Made by a program: the position numbers and the translations under genes. The notes beneath the pieces are model-generated. The model worked only from the letters and a program-made list of their open reading frames with translations, had not been told where the DNA came from and did no database searches. This document shows positions 18,355-28,484 of a DNA stretch of 64,000 nucleotides, piece by piece. Origin of the DNA: Trichomonas vaginalis G3 (lineage: Eukaryota; Parabasalia; Trichomonadida; Trichomonadidae); the NCBI RefSeq assembly GCF_026262505.1, contig NC_067203.1, forward strand, positions 26,021,411-26,085,410, in the 5' to 3' direction. The number at the start of each line of letters is the position of its first letter. The first letter of the stretch is position 1.

Positions 18355-18436
18355 TACGGCGCTGTCGCGGTTCGAACCACAGACCCTGACCCTCCATAAC
18401 ACCACCTTAGACCACTGTGCTACGTAGCCTGTCGAC
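18355..18436 (-). ncRNA. tRNA-like sequence with A and B boxes
   Basis: On the minus strand, TAGCACAGTGG (18422-18412) fits the pol III A box, and GGTTCGAACC (18378-18369) fits the B box. T runs follow downstream on that strand near 18352-18340. A full cloverleaf does not fold cleanly: acceptor pairing is partial and I cannot assign an anticodon. It is therefore either a decayed tRNA or a tRNA-derived unit inside P3. Confidence 0.4.
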
Positions 18437-18470
18437 ATAAGATTTTATAAATTGCATATTTGACGTAAAT

Positions 18471-18845
18471 TTATTTCCATCTAGCTTCCCACCGCATAAG
18501 ATATTCATACGTGTTTGTAAGACATTCATTAAACTTCTTTTCTATTGCATCTAATCTTGCGTTATTTTTTTCAATAACTTGTCTGTATTCTTCATCATCT
18601 CCAGCAGTGTTTGGGTCTTCACGTTTAAAATATTCATTGTTAACCAATTTTTTATCTACAAATTTTATTAGTGTTTGATTCACTTCGTTATGATAACGGT
18701 CATATTCTTTCAATACGTAAGTGAAGACAAAATGCGTCGTACCTTCAATCTTAAAGCTTAAAGAACTTTCAACACAGTTTTGAGGGTCTGTCAGTGCGTC
18801 AATGAGATAGTATTCGAAGTCAGTCAATAATCTTTTTAAAGTCAT
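18471..18845 (-). CDS. P3 hypothetical protein, 124 residues, coiled-coil end
   Basis: ATG at 18845 (MTLKRLLTDFEYYLIDALTD). Acidic, helical; the C-terminal part (EEYRQVIEKNNARLDAIEKK) is a probable coiled coil. No family recognised. The first few bases of this gene and its leader are part of the 80-bp sequence duplicated by MULE B1 (18827-18906 and 21883-21962), so the gene now has the element right at its 5' end, separating it from the divergent KilA-N gene. Confidence 0.5.
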   Translation of the reverse strand: MTLKRLLTDFEYYLIDALTDPQNCVESSLSFKIEGTTHFVFTYVLKEYDRYHNEVNQTLIKFVDKKLVNNEYFKREDPNTAGDDEEYRQVIEKNNARLDAIEKKFNECLTNTYEYLMRWEARWK

Positions 18846-18906
18846 TTCATACAGGATAAAATTTAATGTTGTGAAGAAATAGTGTTTATCTCAGAAAAAA
18901 TAAAGT
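18827..18906. repeat. 80-bp target duplication of MULE B1, left copy
   Basis: Starts ATAATCTTTTTAAAGTCATT and ends AAAAAATAAAGT. Repeated exactly at 21883-21962 on the other side of the element. Confidence 0.85.
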
Positions 18907-18997
18907 GAGTGTGGTAGAATTTACGAAAAAGTGACAATAGAAAAGTGACACTTAACCTTAAATTTTCAAACACTATTTTTTGATTGTATTTTGTTAT

Positions 18998-19525
18998 TTA
19001 TATATTTATATATATAAATATATTTATATATGTATATTTATATATGTATATTTATATATGTATATTTATATATGTATATTTATATATGTATATTTATATA
19101 TGTATATTTATATATGTATATTTATATATGTATATTTATATATGTATATTTATATATGTATATTTATATATGTATATTTATATATGTATATTTATATATG
19201 TATATTTATATATGTATATTTATATATGTATATTTATATATGTATATTTATATATGTATATTTATATATGTATATTTATATATGTATATTTATATATGTA
19301 TATTTATATATGTATATTTATATATGTATATTTATATATGTATATTTATATATGTATATTTATATATGTATATTTATATATGTATATTTATATATGTATA
19401 TTTATATATGTATATTTATATATGTATATTTATATATGTATATTTATATATGTATATTTATATATGTATATATTTATATATGTATATATTTATATATGTA
19501 TATATTTATATATGTATATATTTAA
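18998..19525. repeat. TA-rich minisatellite, 14-bp then 16-bp unit
   Basis: About 33 copies of TATATGTATATTTA (14 bp) followed by a few of a 16-bp version TATATGTATATATTTA. Open frames in all three forward phases (Ile/Tyr/Val/Met repeats) are artefacts of the repeat. The same array is present in B2 and B3, there mostly with the 16-bp unit. Confidence 0.9.
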
Positions 19526-19793
19526 AAGACGGTGGTTCACCAACATGATTATGAAAATGATGTCCAGTTACAAATCTGTATTGATTAGATTTCATTTCAA
19601 AGGTAAAGTTAGCACTACAACTTCCCCATCTACAGTAATGTCTAATAATTGTTACTCCATCTGAATTCAAATGCGAATCTTTCCGATAATTGCAGTTAGC
19701 ACGCATCTCTGCTTGAACTCCATATTGAAGATAATGAATGAAATCAATATATTGTTTTGTATCAGCAAGGGGTGCAGGAACGGATTGATTCAT
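19506..19793 (-). pseudogene. MULE transposase N-terminal zinc-finger fragment
   Basis: ATG at 19793 (MNQSVPAPLADTKQYIDFIH). Residues about 30-90 contain [21 protein letters not shown] and GHHFHNHV, a Cys/Cys...His-x-His pattern of the WRKY-GCM1/FLYWCH type found as the DNA-binding domain in front of MULE transposases and FAR1-like proteins. The frame then runs into the TA minisatellite, so the catalytic DDE part is missing. This supports assigning family B to MULEs. It is absent from B2 and B3. Confidence 0.6.
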
Positions 19794-19869
19794 TTAAAAA
19801 ATGAAAAAAGTGAGAATTGTCAATAATTAAGGTTAATATTGAATAAATAATACATCAAACTAGTTTTAG

Positions 19870-20615
19870 AGTTGATAGTAAGAAGCGAAGAACACTACCA
19901 GTAAGATACAGCAGTAGTAGCTGCTTCATGCTGCATTGAGTATTGTTGAATAATTTGAAGTAGTGGTTTTTGAAATCAGCACCCCTATGAGAGCGCTGGC
20001 GACCGAAACACCACTAGTAAGATTGTGTATTAGAAACTGCTTCATGCTGTGTTGAGTAAGCTTCGATGTCTTTGTAGGATAGCTTTCTGAGAGCGAAACA
20101 AGATAGTGTTGAAAAAAATTTTGAAAATCTGAGAGACTGTGCAAGAGCCAACGACCAAAACACTACCAGTAAGATACAGCAGTAGTAGCTGCTTCATGCT
20201 GCATTGAGTATTGTTGAATAATTTGAAGTAGTGGTTTTTGAAATCAGCACCCCTATGAGAGCGCTGGCGACCGAAACACCACTAGTAAGATTGTGTATTA
20301 GAAACTGCTTCATGCTGTGTTGAGTAAGCTTCGATGTCTTTGTAGGATAGCTTTCTGAGAGCGAAACAAGATAGTGTTGAAAAAAATTTTGAAAATCTGA
20401 GAGACTGTGCAAGAGCCAACGACCAAAACACTACCAGTAAGATACAGCAGTAGTAGCTGCTTCATGCTGCATTGAGTATTGTTGAATAATTTGAAGTAGT
20501 GGTTTTTGAAATCAGCACCCCTATGAGAGCGCTGGCGACCGAAACACCACTAGTAAGATTGTGTATTAGAAACTGCTTCATGCTGTGTTGAGTAAGCTTC
20601 GATGTCTTTATCAGA
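19870..20615. repeat. 268-bp tandem repeat, about 2.7 copies (B1)
   Basis: Units repeat at 268-bp spacing (for example the CTGCTTCATGCTGCATTGAG positions near 19921, 20189 and 20457). Within a unit there are two related half-units, each with CTGCTTCATGCTG. B2 has about 1.7 and B3 about 1.4 copies. 72-residue open frames on the minus strand recur in each unit but look like by-products. Confidence 0.85.
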
Positions 20616-20745
20616 CCACCTTTAAATTAACCACTCACATTCTCACTGTGGTCCATCTAAAATTTGTAAACTTTATGACATAAAATTATATTATATGCAG
20701 GATCCCACCTATTACTTAATCTTTTTGGAATAAATGTTTTATAAT

Positions 20746-21715
20746 GAGAAAGGGACAAACTATCCAGTGTCACTTTTCAAAGGAATAAAAAAATAATAAA
20801 GATGAAATAATAACATGAAATCTTATATAAATATAATTTTATCTAAATAGATAAATGAATTAAGCAGTTTACAGTTATATATATTTAATGAGAGACAATA
20901 TCTAGTTCTATGGTAGAAATGACTCTTAGACTCAAATAAGTAACACAGATAGAAAGTACTCAGTATAACAATTATATATGTACACTCAAAGTTAGTCGCT
21001 GCTAAAATCTTAACCTTGCATTTCGGGAAAATCTGACAAATGGCTCTTAGACTCAAATAAGTAACACAGATAGAAAGTACTCAGTATAACAATTATATAT
21101 GTACACTCAAAGTTAGTCGCTGCTAAAATCTTAACCTTGCATTTCGGGAAAATCTGACAAATGGCTCTTAGACTCAAATAAGTAACACAGATAGAAAGTA
21201 CTCAGTATAACAATTATATATGTACACTCAAAGTTAGTCGCTGCTAAAATCTTAACCTTGCATTTCGGGAAAATCTGACAAATGGCTCTTAGACTTGTTT
21301 TGATAATTAATTCTTCAATTATATTATAATTTATAACAAATTTCCTCAAACTATCTGTATGTCATTCAATTCCCGGCCACTACATTCAATGATGGACCAT
21401 TTCCTTCAAATTTTGAAATACCTTATTCAATTTGTTGTATGGAGCCCGTGATATTCAACACTATGGAGCTCCTCCAGTTTGGTATCCAAGAAGAGATAAA
21501 AGCTAGCATGGGCTACTCTCAAAAATGCTTGAAGCAATATATTCAAGTTTGCAACAAGGATCAATAGATTCAAATCTTGTTTATTGTACTTTAAAGGTAC
21601 TTTTAAAAAAGAAACAATTAATGTAAAAGATTCAAATAATTTTTTATTATTATTTTATTAATTTTTTAAAATAAGGTTAATAAAAAAGTGACACTGGATA
21701 GTTTGTCCCACACTC
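20746..21715. mobile_element. Non-autonomous MULE, family A copy 2 (inside B1)
   Basis: 970 bp; left end GAGAAAGGGACAAACTATCC, right end (reverse complement) GAGTGTGGGACAAACTATCC, both continuing AGTGTCACTTTT. Direct repeat of 9-10 bp (GTTTTATAAT, 20736-20745 and 21716-21725). B2 keeps the uninterrupted site near 40610-40619, which confirms the insertion. It holds three 121-bp tandem units and no transposase. Confidence 0.85.
20921..21295. repeat. 121-bp tandem repeat, three copies, in MULE A2
   Basis: CTCAAATAAGTAACACAGAT begins at 20931, 21052 and 21173, giving a 121-bp period. Units are nearly identical, so the array is young. A1 carries an unrelated repeat of almost the same length (122 bp). 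Confidence 0.85.
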
Positions 21716-21882
21716 GTTTTATAATATTTATCGATTGATTGTAATTTTTTGTATAAAAAAAGTTTTTTATTTATATTAAAAATATATTCGGTTAATGATA
21801 TTATCTTATAATTTGTAAATAAATCTAGTAATAAAATAACTTTAATAGTTGGTGTCACTTTTTCGAAAATTCTGGTTTTTTC

Positions 21883-21962
21883 ATAATCTTTTTAAAGTCA
21901 TTTCATACAGGATAAAATTTAATGTTGTGAAGAAATAGTGTTTATCTCAGAAAAAATAAAGT
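21883..21962. repeat. 80-bp target duplication of MULE B1, right copy
   Basis: Exact repeat of 18827-18906. It now forms the leader side of the KilA-N gene. Confidence 0.85.
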
Positions 21963-22008
21963 TAGTTTTATTTTTATTTATTTTTTTATTTTGTATGTAA
22001 AGACAGTA

Positions 22009-22837
22009 ATGTCAACATCAGAGAACACAACAATTGCTATCGTTCATGAAGCCATAAATGAAGAATACGAGTACATACAGTATAACAAACAGTTACGTCT
22101 TATTCGTTCAGTCAAAGATGACATGTACCAAATGCAAAGTATTTTGAATGCTCTTCTTTCTACAAAGCAAGCATATCATTGGTTTGAAAACCAACAGGCA
22201 AAAGAACTTTTAGAAGAATTTCCTCATATGATTGCTTCCCTCGGAAAACCGAGAGAAGAGATTCCGTACGAAAATCGCAAGAATTTGGCTCCCGGTTTGA
22301 AAGGTTATTATGTTCATAGACTTTTAGTAAATGCTGTAGCAATGTGGGCTTCACCTCGTTATGCTTGTTATATTTTCATGATGTTAGATGAACTATATAA
22401 AGCAGAAAAGAAATACCATGGAAAAGAAACTTCAAGCAAAAGATGAAGTCATTGAATCCAAAGACAAAAGCATACAGAAAAGAATACCACGTTCAGTACC
22501 AAAAGGAAAGGAAAAAAGCTATAAGTATATGATTTACGCTGAAGAGTTGGAGAAAGAAGAAGATAGAGATATGGTTATGTTGCATTTAGTGAGAAGAAAC
22601 AACAAGAGCTTTTATGACTTAGCTAAGATATATAAATCTGACAGAAACTGGTTCTATCGTGAAAACTTACCGATTTCAATGACACCGAATGAGCAAATAA
22701 AGGAAATTGTCAAAAATACTCTTCCTCAAACACACTATGACATCAAAGGTTGCACAATACTTACATTTAAAGAAGACTTAACATTACTGAAAGAAAAGAT
22801 AACAGAATATTTCGACAACTTCAAAGAGGAAGAATGA
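22009..22837 (+). pseudogene. P3 KilA-N protein with C-terminal DUF3627-like region
   Basis: The first part (22009-22446, ATG at 22009) carries a KilA-N DNA-binding domain: WFENQQAKELLEEF, then NLAPGLKGYYVHRLLVNAVA and WASPRYACYIFMMLDELY. The second part (22388-22837) holds a Lys/Glu-rich linker and a YMIYAEELEKEEDRDMVMLH segment resembling the C-terminal domain often joined to KilA-N in large DNA viruses. KilA-N proteins bind DNA and occur in Polintons, phages and NCLDVs. It looks broken about once. Fragments of a close relative appear inside the repeat array at 59605-59829. Confidence 0.7.
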
Positions 22838-23060
22838 AAACTTACCGATTTCAATGAAAAACATTAACTTTTTTTGACGAAGTGAAGATTTGCACTTTGT
22901 CAAAATTTAATGAAAAACATTAACGTAAACATTAACGATAAAATTTATTTCCTGGACTGTTGTCAAAATGTCATGTTGTCATCATTTTTAAAAGAAGTTA
23001 ATTAACCTGGTAGCACATGGTGACGTGGTGACACTTTCAGTTATTCAAAAATATATTTTT
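22838..23060. other. Intergenic region shared with the P4 array
   Basis: The stretch from about 22945 to 23020 (TTTCCTGGACTGTTGTC ... TAATTAACCTGGTAGCACAT) recurs inverted at about 59090-59180 in the P4 repeat array. It also has short repeats of AATGAAAAACATTAACG. No gene seen. Confidence 0.5.
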
Positions 23061-23534
23061 TTAAATAACTTCAGGGTCAATTTCTTCAACCATTTCACTT
23101 CCTTCGTCAATGTCAATTGAAGCTTCTTCAACCTTTGGTAAGAATTTCTGTATAACATCTTTGTTCGTTATTGTCTTCAGAGATGAAGGATAATATTTCA
23201 CATTTGTTTCACCCTTCTTATATTCTTTCTGTTCGGAAAGATTTAAAGCAATACTGAAGAAGTCAATGTTAGAGTTCTTTATAACAGTATAATGAGTATC
23301 TTTGACATTCACGAAGAAACTCTTTTGTTTCAAAACTACTGCTAACTCTTGTGAAGTATAACGTTTGCGGTCAATGACGATAGCTAATGGTCTGACATAC
23401 TGACCAAACTTAGATTCTTTCACAAACTTCTTGTTAAAGATAACATTAACATTTGAAGCATTATTGAACTCATTCTTGATGGCAGTAGCGAGAGCATTGT
23501 ATGAAAAGAACTTGCAATCTTGCATGTGTTTCAT
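23061..23534 (-). CDS. P3 hypothetical protein, 157 residues
   Basis: ATG at 23534 (MKHMQDCKFFSYNALATAIK). Mixed alpha/beta N-terminal two thirds with a basic patch (KKFVKESKFGQY, DRKRYTSQEL) and an acidic tail (EEASIDIDEGSEMVEEIDPE). No family recognised. It is divergent from the gene upstream of PolB, so it may be expressed with the replication genes. Confidence 0.5.
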   Translation of the reverse strand: MKHMQDCKFFSYNALATAIKNEFNNASNVNVIFNKKFVKESKFGQYVRPLAIVIDRKRYTSQELAVVLKQKSFFVNVKDTHYTVIKNSNIDFFSIALNLSEQKEYKKGETNVKYYPSSLKTITNKDVIQKFLPKVEEASIDIDEGSEMVEEIDPEVI

Positions 23535-23623
23535 TAAAATAAAAATATTAAATTATTTTGAAAAATAACTTTAAAAAATCTAATCTAATTTTTTCAAAAA
23601 TATTTTTTTATTTCCTACTAAAG

Positions 23624-24818
23624 ATGTATCGGAAGTTGTCTAAGTTAGAACACTCGGAAATAAAACAACTTCTTACAGAAGCTAACATAGAAGTAGCAAA
23701 GCATTACGCAACAAACAAAAAAGCACTCGCTGACATCCTCAATGACTATAATGGTGCAATAAGTTATGATAGAATTCATGAGTTCATAAAGCCGCAACGC
23801 GGCGAGGACGAAGTCCATGCAAGAGCATTTCCTTTAAATGACGTTGCTATTGACTTATATCATAGACGTTCAGTACCTCATGAAGTAAGAAGAGAAATGT
23901 TTGACATAACAAATGCAAACGTTGGTCATACTCGTAAAGCTCTTTCGCATGATGTTCGTCAAGAGATGTTTGACATAACAAATGCAAACGTTGGTGAAAC
24001 ACGAAAGAGAGACGACACACTGAAACAACAGAGAAGAGAGATGTTTAAGAGCGCTATAGAACAAGTTCGCAAAGCTAACGATGTCATTCGTTCCATTGAC
24101 GACAAACCAAAAGAAGGTGAGAGATGGTTAAAGAAAGATGAAGAGAATAGGAAGAGAAATGTGAAGTCAGGCAATAGACTCATTGACTTTAACATCGAAG
24201 CTTTAGATGAACCAAACAGAGACTACTTACACAAACATTTCGGTAAGGTTTTCATGAGACTCTTAGAGAAGATTAAAATAAACTCACAACAGATGGATGG
24301 TATGTTATAAACTTGGTGGAAAGTATGAATGTTCTACGTTAAACCTCAATAATATTGGAACATTACTACATCAGCTCTTGAAGGAGAACTTTATATCAGA
24401 GATAGAAGCAAATGCTGCAGGTATTGTTGAAATGCACTATGACTTCTTCTTGACAAACATAAAGAATCTTACTGAAATAAAGATGTATGATTTAACTGAA
24501 TATGAAGGCTTAACGATGTCAGATGTAAAGAAAGGAAACCAAAAGCGACCATATAGAGATGAAAGCACACTGACAGAAAGACAGAAAAGATTATTGAACA
24601 GACTTAAACAAACAGGAGATAAACAAGATATAGATGACTTCTGGAATGAAATCCTTGGTGAAAAGAAGTTTTATAAGAAGAGAAGCGGTCAGTTCTGGAA
24701 GTATCTTTGCACATTACCTATAAATCTTGAACGCTACCAAATCTTCAATGAACTGAACAAAAAGCAACGACAGAGACAATTGTTTCGTTTATGCTTGCAT
24801 TCAGGCTGGAGTAAATGA
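23624..24818 (+). pseudogene. P3 gene upstream of PolB (candidate terminal protein)
   Basis: ATG at 23624 (MYRKLSKLEHSEIKQLLTEA). The N terminus matches the P2 gene at 7200. A tandem peptide repeat is visible (REMFDITNANVG, then QEMFDITNANVG), and then a long charged helical region. The following open segment (24297-24818) continues with HQLLKENFISEIEANAAGIV and a basic end. The gene sits directly before PolB in both Polintons. It is unrecognised by motif; a terminal protein for protein-primed replication is a position-based guess. It looks broken about once. Confidence 0.5.
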
Positions 24819-24834
24819 AGAAACTATTGACCAC

Positions 24835-27460
24835 ATGAGAGAAGTCATTCGTGTTAGAGACTTTCCTCAAAGTAAAGTACAAGAAATTTCTGACGCAACA
24901 GGTATAGCATTCAATGTTACCATTGGTTATTTCAATGACTCAAGACATAATGAAATAAAGAGATACATACCAAAAGAATGTAAAACTGTTCGAACTATTG
25001 ACTTACTTCTTGTTGAAGACCACTACATGCTAAACGAAAGATTACCAATGACAACATATTTCATTCGCAACTATATAGAAATCTTGAAGGAGTGTGGTGG
25101 AATGAACATTGAAAAACAGATGAAAATATATACAATGAGAGATGATAAATACATTGTTCGCATGGATAGAACTACACCGCTATGGGATGTTATGAAAACA
25201 TTGTGGGAGTGCAAATATTTCGAACCTATTTCTTATGGAGAACTTTTCACATATACGACTGACTTATATAAACAGAACCTTGCACCATTTAAAGATTTGA
25301 CATATGCTCCAAAGTATTGTGTACAACTGAAGAAGAAAGCAGAGTCAAAAGAAGTAAATAAAAATAAGTGCAAGTTCATTCCTGAGCATGTTTTTTTGCT
25401 GACTTTGAGTGTAGTACCGATGGCTTTCATAAAGCTTTTAACATCTGTTATGACAGTGAAGATGGTTCAGTGAGTGAAAGCATATGGGGTCAAAACTGTG
25501 CAACAGAATTTTTGGAGCGACTTCCTGACAAGAGTTTAATATATTTCCATAACCTCAGCTATGACATAAACTTCATCTTAAGACACATGACAGAAGTGAA
25601 AGGAACTCCCATCATTAAAGGTTCACGAACAATGCAAATAACTGGCTTATATAAAGGAAGGGCAATTATTATAAAAGACTCTTACAGTGTTATAAATAAG
25701 AAGCTTAAACTATTTCCTGCTATGTTTAACTTACAAACAGGACCGAAAGAAGTATTTCCATACAACTACTACAGCAGTGTTTTGTTAGCAAATGACAACA
25801 GAACTGGTGTCATTTCTGAAGCATGTAAGTTTGTAAAAGATATTGAAACGTTCATGAAGAACATAGATTCCATCAAAGGTTGCAGAATAGATGAAAACCA
25901 CTTCGACTTAGAAAAATATAGCACGTTTTACTGCAAACAAGATGTAAGAATTTTAAGAGAAGGTTTTGTAAAGTTCCGCAATGACTTATTGAAAGAGTTT
26001 GATTTAAACGTTTATGACTACGTTAGTATTTGTTCTATTGCTAACAAATTGTTTGAGAACAGAGTGTACTTCCCGAATGGAAATCTTTATGACCTCTCAA
26101 ATAAACCAAGAGAATTTATTTCAGATGCATTCAAGGTGGAAGATGTATGTTGTCAGATAACATTAAACAAAAGAGCAAAAAGAAACTCATTGCTGACTTC
26201 GACGCTGTTTCATTATATCCATCAGCTATAGCAAGACTTTATACTTTAGAAGGAATTCCAAAAGTATTGAAGGATGAGATGTTAAGCACAGAGTATCTCA
26301 TGAGACATTTATTCGATGACGACCAAAAGGAACCCATTGGTGAAAAGTTTATGTCTGGCTTCTTTGTTCTCATTAAGATAACAGAGATTGGAATACATAG
26401 ACACTTTCCTTTAATAGTTTGTGACCCTGAACTAAATCCAGAACTTAACGTTCCCAGAAGTTCAAACACTTGCTGTTTAATGTATGTTGACCATATAACA
26501 TTACAAGACCTCATAAAATATCAAGGTGTCAAATGTGAAGTGTTGCAAGGATATTACTACGACGATGGAAACAGAGATATTAGAATAAGAGATGAAGTAA
26601 AGAAGTTGTTTGAGTTAAGGTTAAAGTATAAGAAAGAAGGAAATCCTTTGCAAGAAAATATAAAGCTCATTCTGAACAGTATTTATGGCAAAACTATTCT
26701 ATCTCCTATTGAGTCAAAAATAACCATAGTAGATGACAAAGATGCTATAAGATATGCCATCAGAAACTACAACCATATAGTGAAGTTCGAAGGTTTGGAT
26801 GGTTCAGATAAAACTATTTTCAAGCTAACGAAAAGCATTTGCAGACACTTTAACTTCTGTCCACTTGGTGTTAACATTCTGTCTATGTCAAAACGTATTA
26901 TGAATGAAGTGTTTTGCACGATTGAAGACTTAGGATTAAAAGCATTTTATCAGGATACAGATTCGATGCACATTTACAATGAAGACATACCACGTTTAGC
27001 TCATGAATTTAAGAAGAGATACGGTAGAGAACTTATTGGTAAAAACCTTGGTCAGTTTCATAGTGACTTCGCAGAAATAACACCTGGAAAACAAAGTTTA
27101 GCATACAAGTCAATATTTTGTGGAAAGAAGACTTACATAGACTTACTCACTAACGATTTAAATGAAGTTGCATTTCACTGCAGAATGAAAGGCGTGAAGC
27201 AAGATGTTATTGCTTTAACCGCTAATGAAATGTTTCCTGAAGCTATACAATGCTATTACAATGAAGATAAAGGTTTAATGGTTCCGCAAGGAAAATTTGA
27301 CAAAGACTCTGAGTTCAGTGTCATGAAACTTTATAAAGCACTTTATGACGGTCAAGAGATTGGATTTGACTTATGTAAGTCTTCTAGTCCTTGCTTTGCT
27401 GAAAAGTTTAACTTCTCAATAACGACTAAAACAAGCTTTATTCGTAAGTTGAAGTTCTGA
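24835..27460 (+). pseudogene. P3 protein-primed DNA polymerase B
   Basis: Family B polymerase spread over about three open segments. Visible in order: Exo II YFHNLSYDINFIL (about 25543-25581); Exo III YCKQDVRIL (about 25929); motif A DFDAVSLYPSAIARL (about 26198); motif B KLILNSIYGKT (about 26665); motif C YQDTDSMHI (about 26949-26975). The palm insertions expected in protein-primed enzymes lie between A and B. It replicates the linear element from a terminal protein. Unlike P2, there is no HNH-like insert between the exonuclease and palm. It looks broken, about two or three breaks; the palm part is open over 437 residues. Confidence 0.85.
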
Positions 27461-27461
27461 G

Positions 27462-27600
27462 GTCATTTATTTTTGTCAGCAATGAGGTCATGAATGAGGT
27501 CAGCAATGAGGTCATGAATGAGGTCATTTATTTTTGTCAGCAATGAGGTCATTCATGATAAAAATAAGCCGCTAGCGGCAAGGGCGAAGCCCATGTGGTC
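27462..27600. repeat. Short direct repeats after P3 PolB
   Basis: Repeats built from CATGAATGAGGTCA, CAGCAATGAGGTCA and CATTTATTTTTGTCAG, about five irregular units. They lie between two convergent genes. Confidence 0.6.
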
Positions 27601-27602
27601 AT

Positions 27603-28460
27603 TTACAATACTGCGATGGTAGAGTTTAAGAGTTGTGCTTCAATGTAGAGACAGTCCTTATGGTCTGGAGGTAAGAACACTGGGCAGTTATGGTCATGAG
27701 TGGAGAACATGTCTATCCAAAACTCACGATTGAAGCCAGTTAATTTATAGTATTTAGGGTTAGGAAGTGGTGTAGTTCTTGTATGACCAATGAACTCATT
27801 TTCAACTCCCTTACTTAAGTTTGAATATAATATAGCTTGCTTTCTATCCCAAATGCCAGGTGTTACAATCTTTGAAAATTCATTTTTCCTCGGAAGCATT
27901 GCATCATAATTGAAAACATTCTTGAAATCATCACTTGGTTCAGAGATTTGAAATCTTATACGTAATGGATTTTCTTTCTCTTTAGCTACTTCATTGAATG
28001 GTGAGAATACAACAAACTGACAGTCATGAGTTCCATCTTCATTTTCATTAAATTCATAATGAAAGTCTATAAGTTGTGGCTGACTACCTTCTTCTTTCAG
28101 TTGTGCAAGAAACTCACGTAAAGGCTGTAAAGTTTGTACTTCAATGTTAAACTTTTTCTCGAACATTTCATTAAATGAAATCATACATTGCAACAATGTT
28201 GTATCGTCTTTAAAGTATTTGTATATGTGAATGTTTTGGGCGCTTAAAGACTGTTCGTCATTTTCTATCTCGACTTGAAGTATAAAGTCAACTTTCCTAA
28301 ATGCACGTGTTATATACATAGATGTTATGCCAATGTACTTCTCTTCATTTATGTTCACAATCCAGTCTGTTGGAAACTTAAACGTTACTCTGTTCCCCTT
28401 TATTTTGACGTCAGGGTTTTCACTACTGAACGCAACAGATAAAGGTATTTGTCTATACAT
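27603..28460 (-). CDS. P3 minor capsid (penton-like) protein candidate
   Basis: 285 residues, ATG at 28460 (MYRQIPLSVAFSSENPDVKI), frame whole. Strongly beta-rich (GNRVTFKFPTDWIVNI, KVDFILQVEIEND, DCQFVVFSPFNE, PLRIRFQISEP), with no catalytic motif. It is followed on the other strand by the capsid gene at 29255. In Polintons a single jelly-roll penton gene is usually next to the major capsid gene, so that is the best assignment; it rests on position and composition, not on a clear motif. Confidence 0.55.
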   Translation of the reverse strand: MYRQIPLSVAFSSENPDVKIKGNRVTFKFPTDWIVNINEEKYIGITSMYITRAFRKVDFILQVEIENDEQSLSAQNIHIYKYFKDDTTLLQCMISFNEMFEKKFNIEVQTLQPLREFLAQLKEEGSQPQLIDFHYEFNENEDGTHDCQFVVFSPFNEVAKEKENPLRIRFQISEPSDDFKNVFNYDAMLPRKNEFSKIVTPGIWDRKQAILYSNLSKGVENEFIGHTRTTPLPNPKYYKLTGFNREFWIDMFSTHDHNCPVFLPPDHKDCLYIEAQLLNSTIAVL

Positions 28461-28484
28461 TTAGTTCCAATAAAAATAAACCAT

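Larger units (their letters stand above)
18907..21882. mobile_element. MULE family B copy 1 (B1), with nested MULE A2
   Basis: 2976 bp from GAGTGTGGTAGAATTTACGA to TTCTGGTTTTTTC. The two ends share an inverted GAATTT-CGAAAAAGTGACAC segment (the left end has a small internal duplication of GAAAAAGTGACA). Order: left end, TA-rich minisatellite (18998-19525), minus-strand zinc-finger fragment of a MULE transposase (19506-19793), 268-bp tandem repeats (about 19870-20615), right part interrupted by MULE A2 (20746-21715). Copies B2 (39391-40777) and B3 (31763-32902) have the same plan without the transposase piece. It is flanked by an exact 80-bp direct duplication, far longer than the 9-11 bp usual for MULEs. 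Confidence 0.85.

Noticed and set aside
18980-19664. Long open frames of Ile/Tyr/Met/Val repeats (also at 32445-32843 and 39450-39993)
   Set aside because: They are read-through of the TA-rich minisatellite in all three phases; no composition or start context speaks for a gene.
19926-20412. Repeated 72-residue minus-strand frames (also at 40069-40287)
   Set aside because: One frame per 268-bp repeat unit inside MULE B; they reflect the repeat, and no known domain is visible.
20823-21349. Minus-strand frames over the 121-bp repeats in MULE A2
   Set aside because: Repeat-derived; the frames restart in each unit.
24835-27460. Host replicative DNA polymerase
   Set aside because: Motif layout and neighbours are those of protein-primed Polinton PolB, within an element that has paired terminal repeats.
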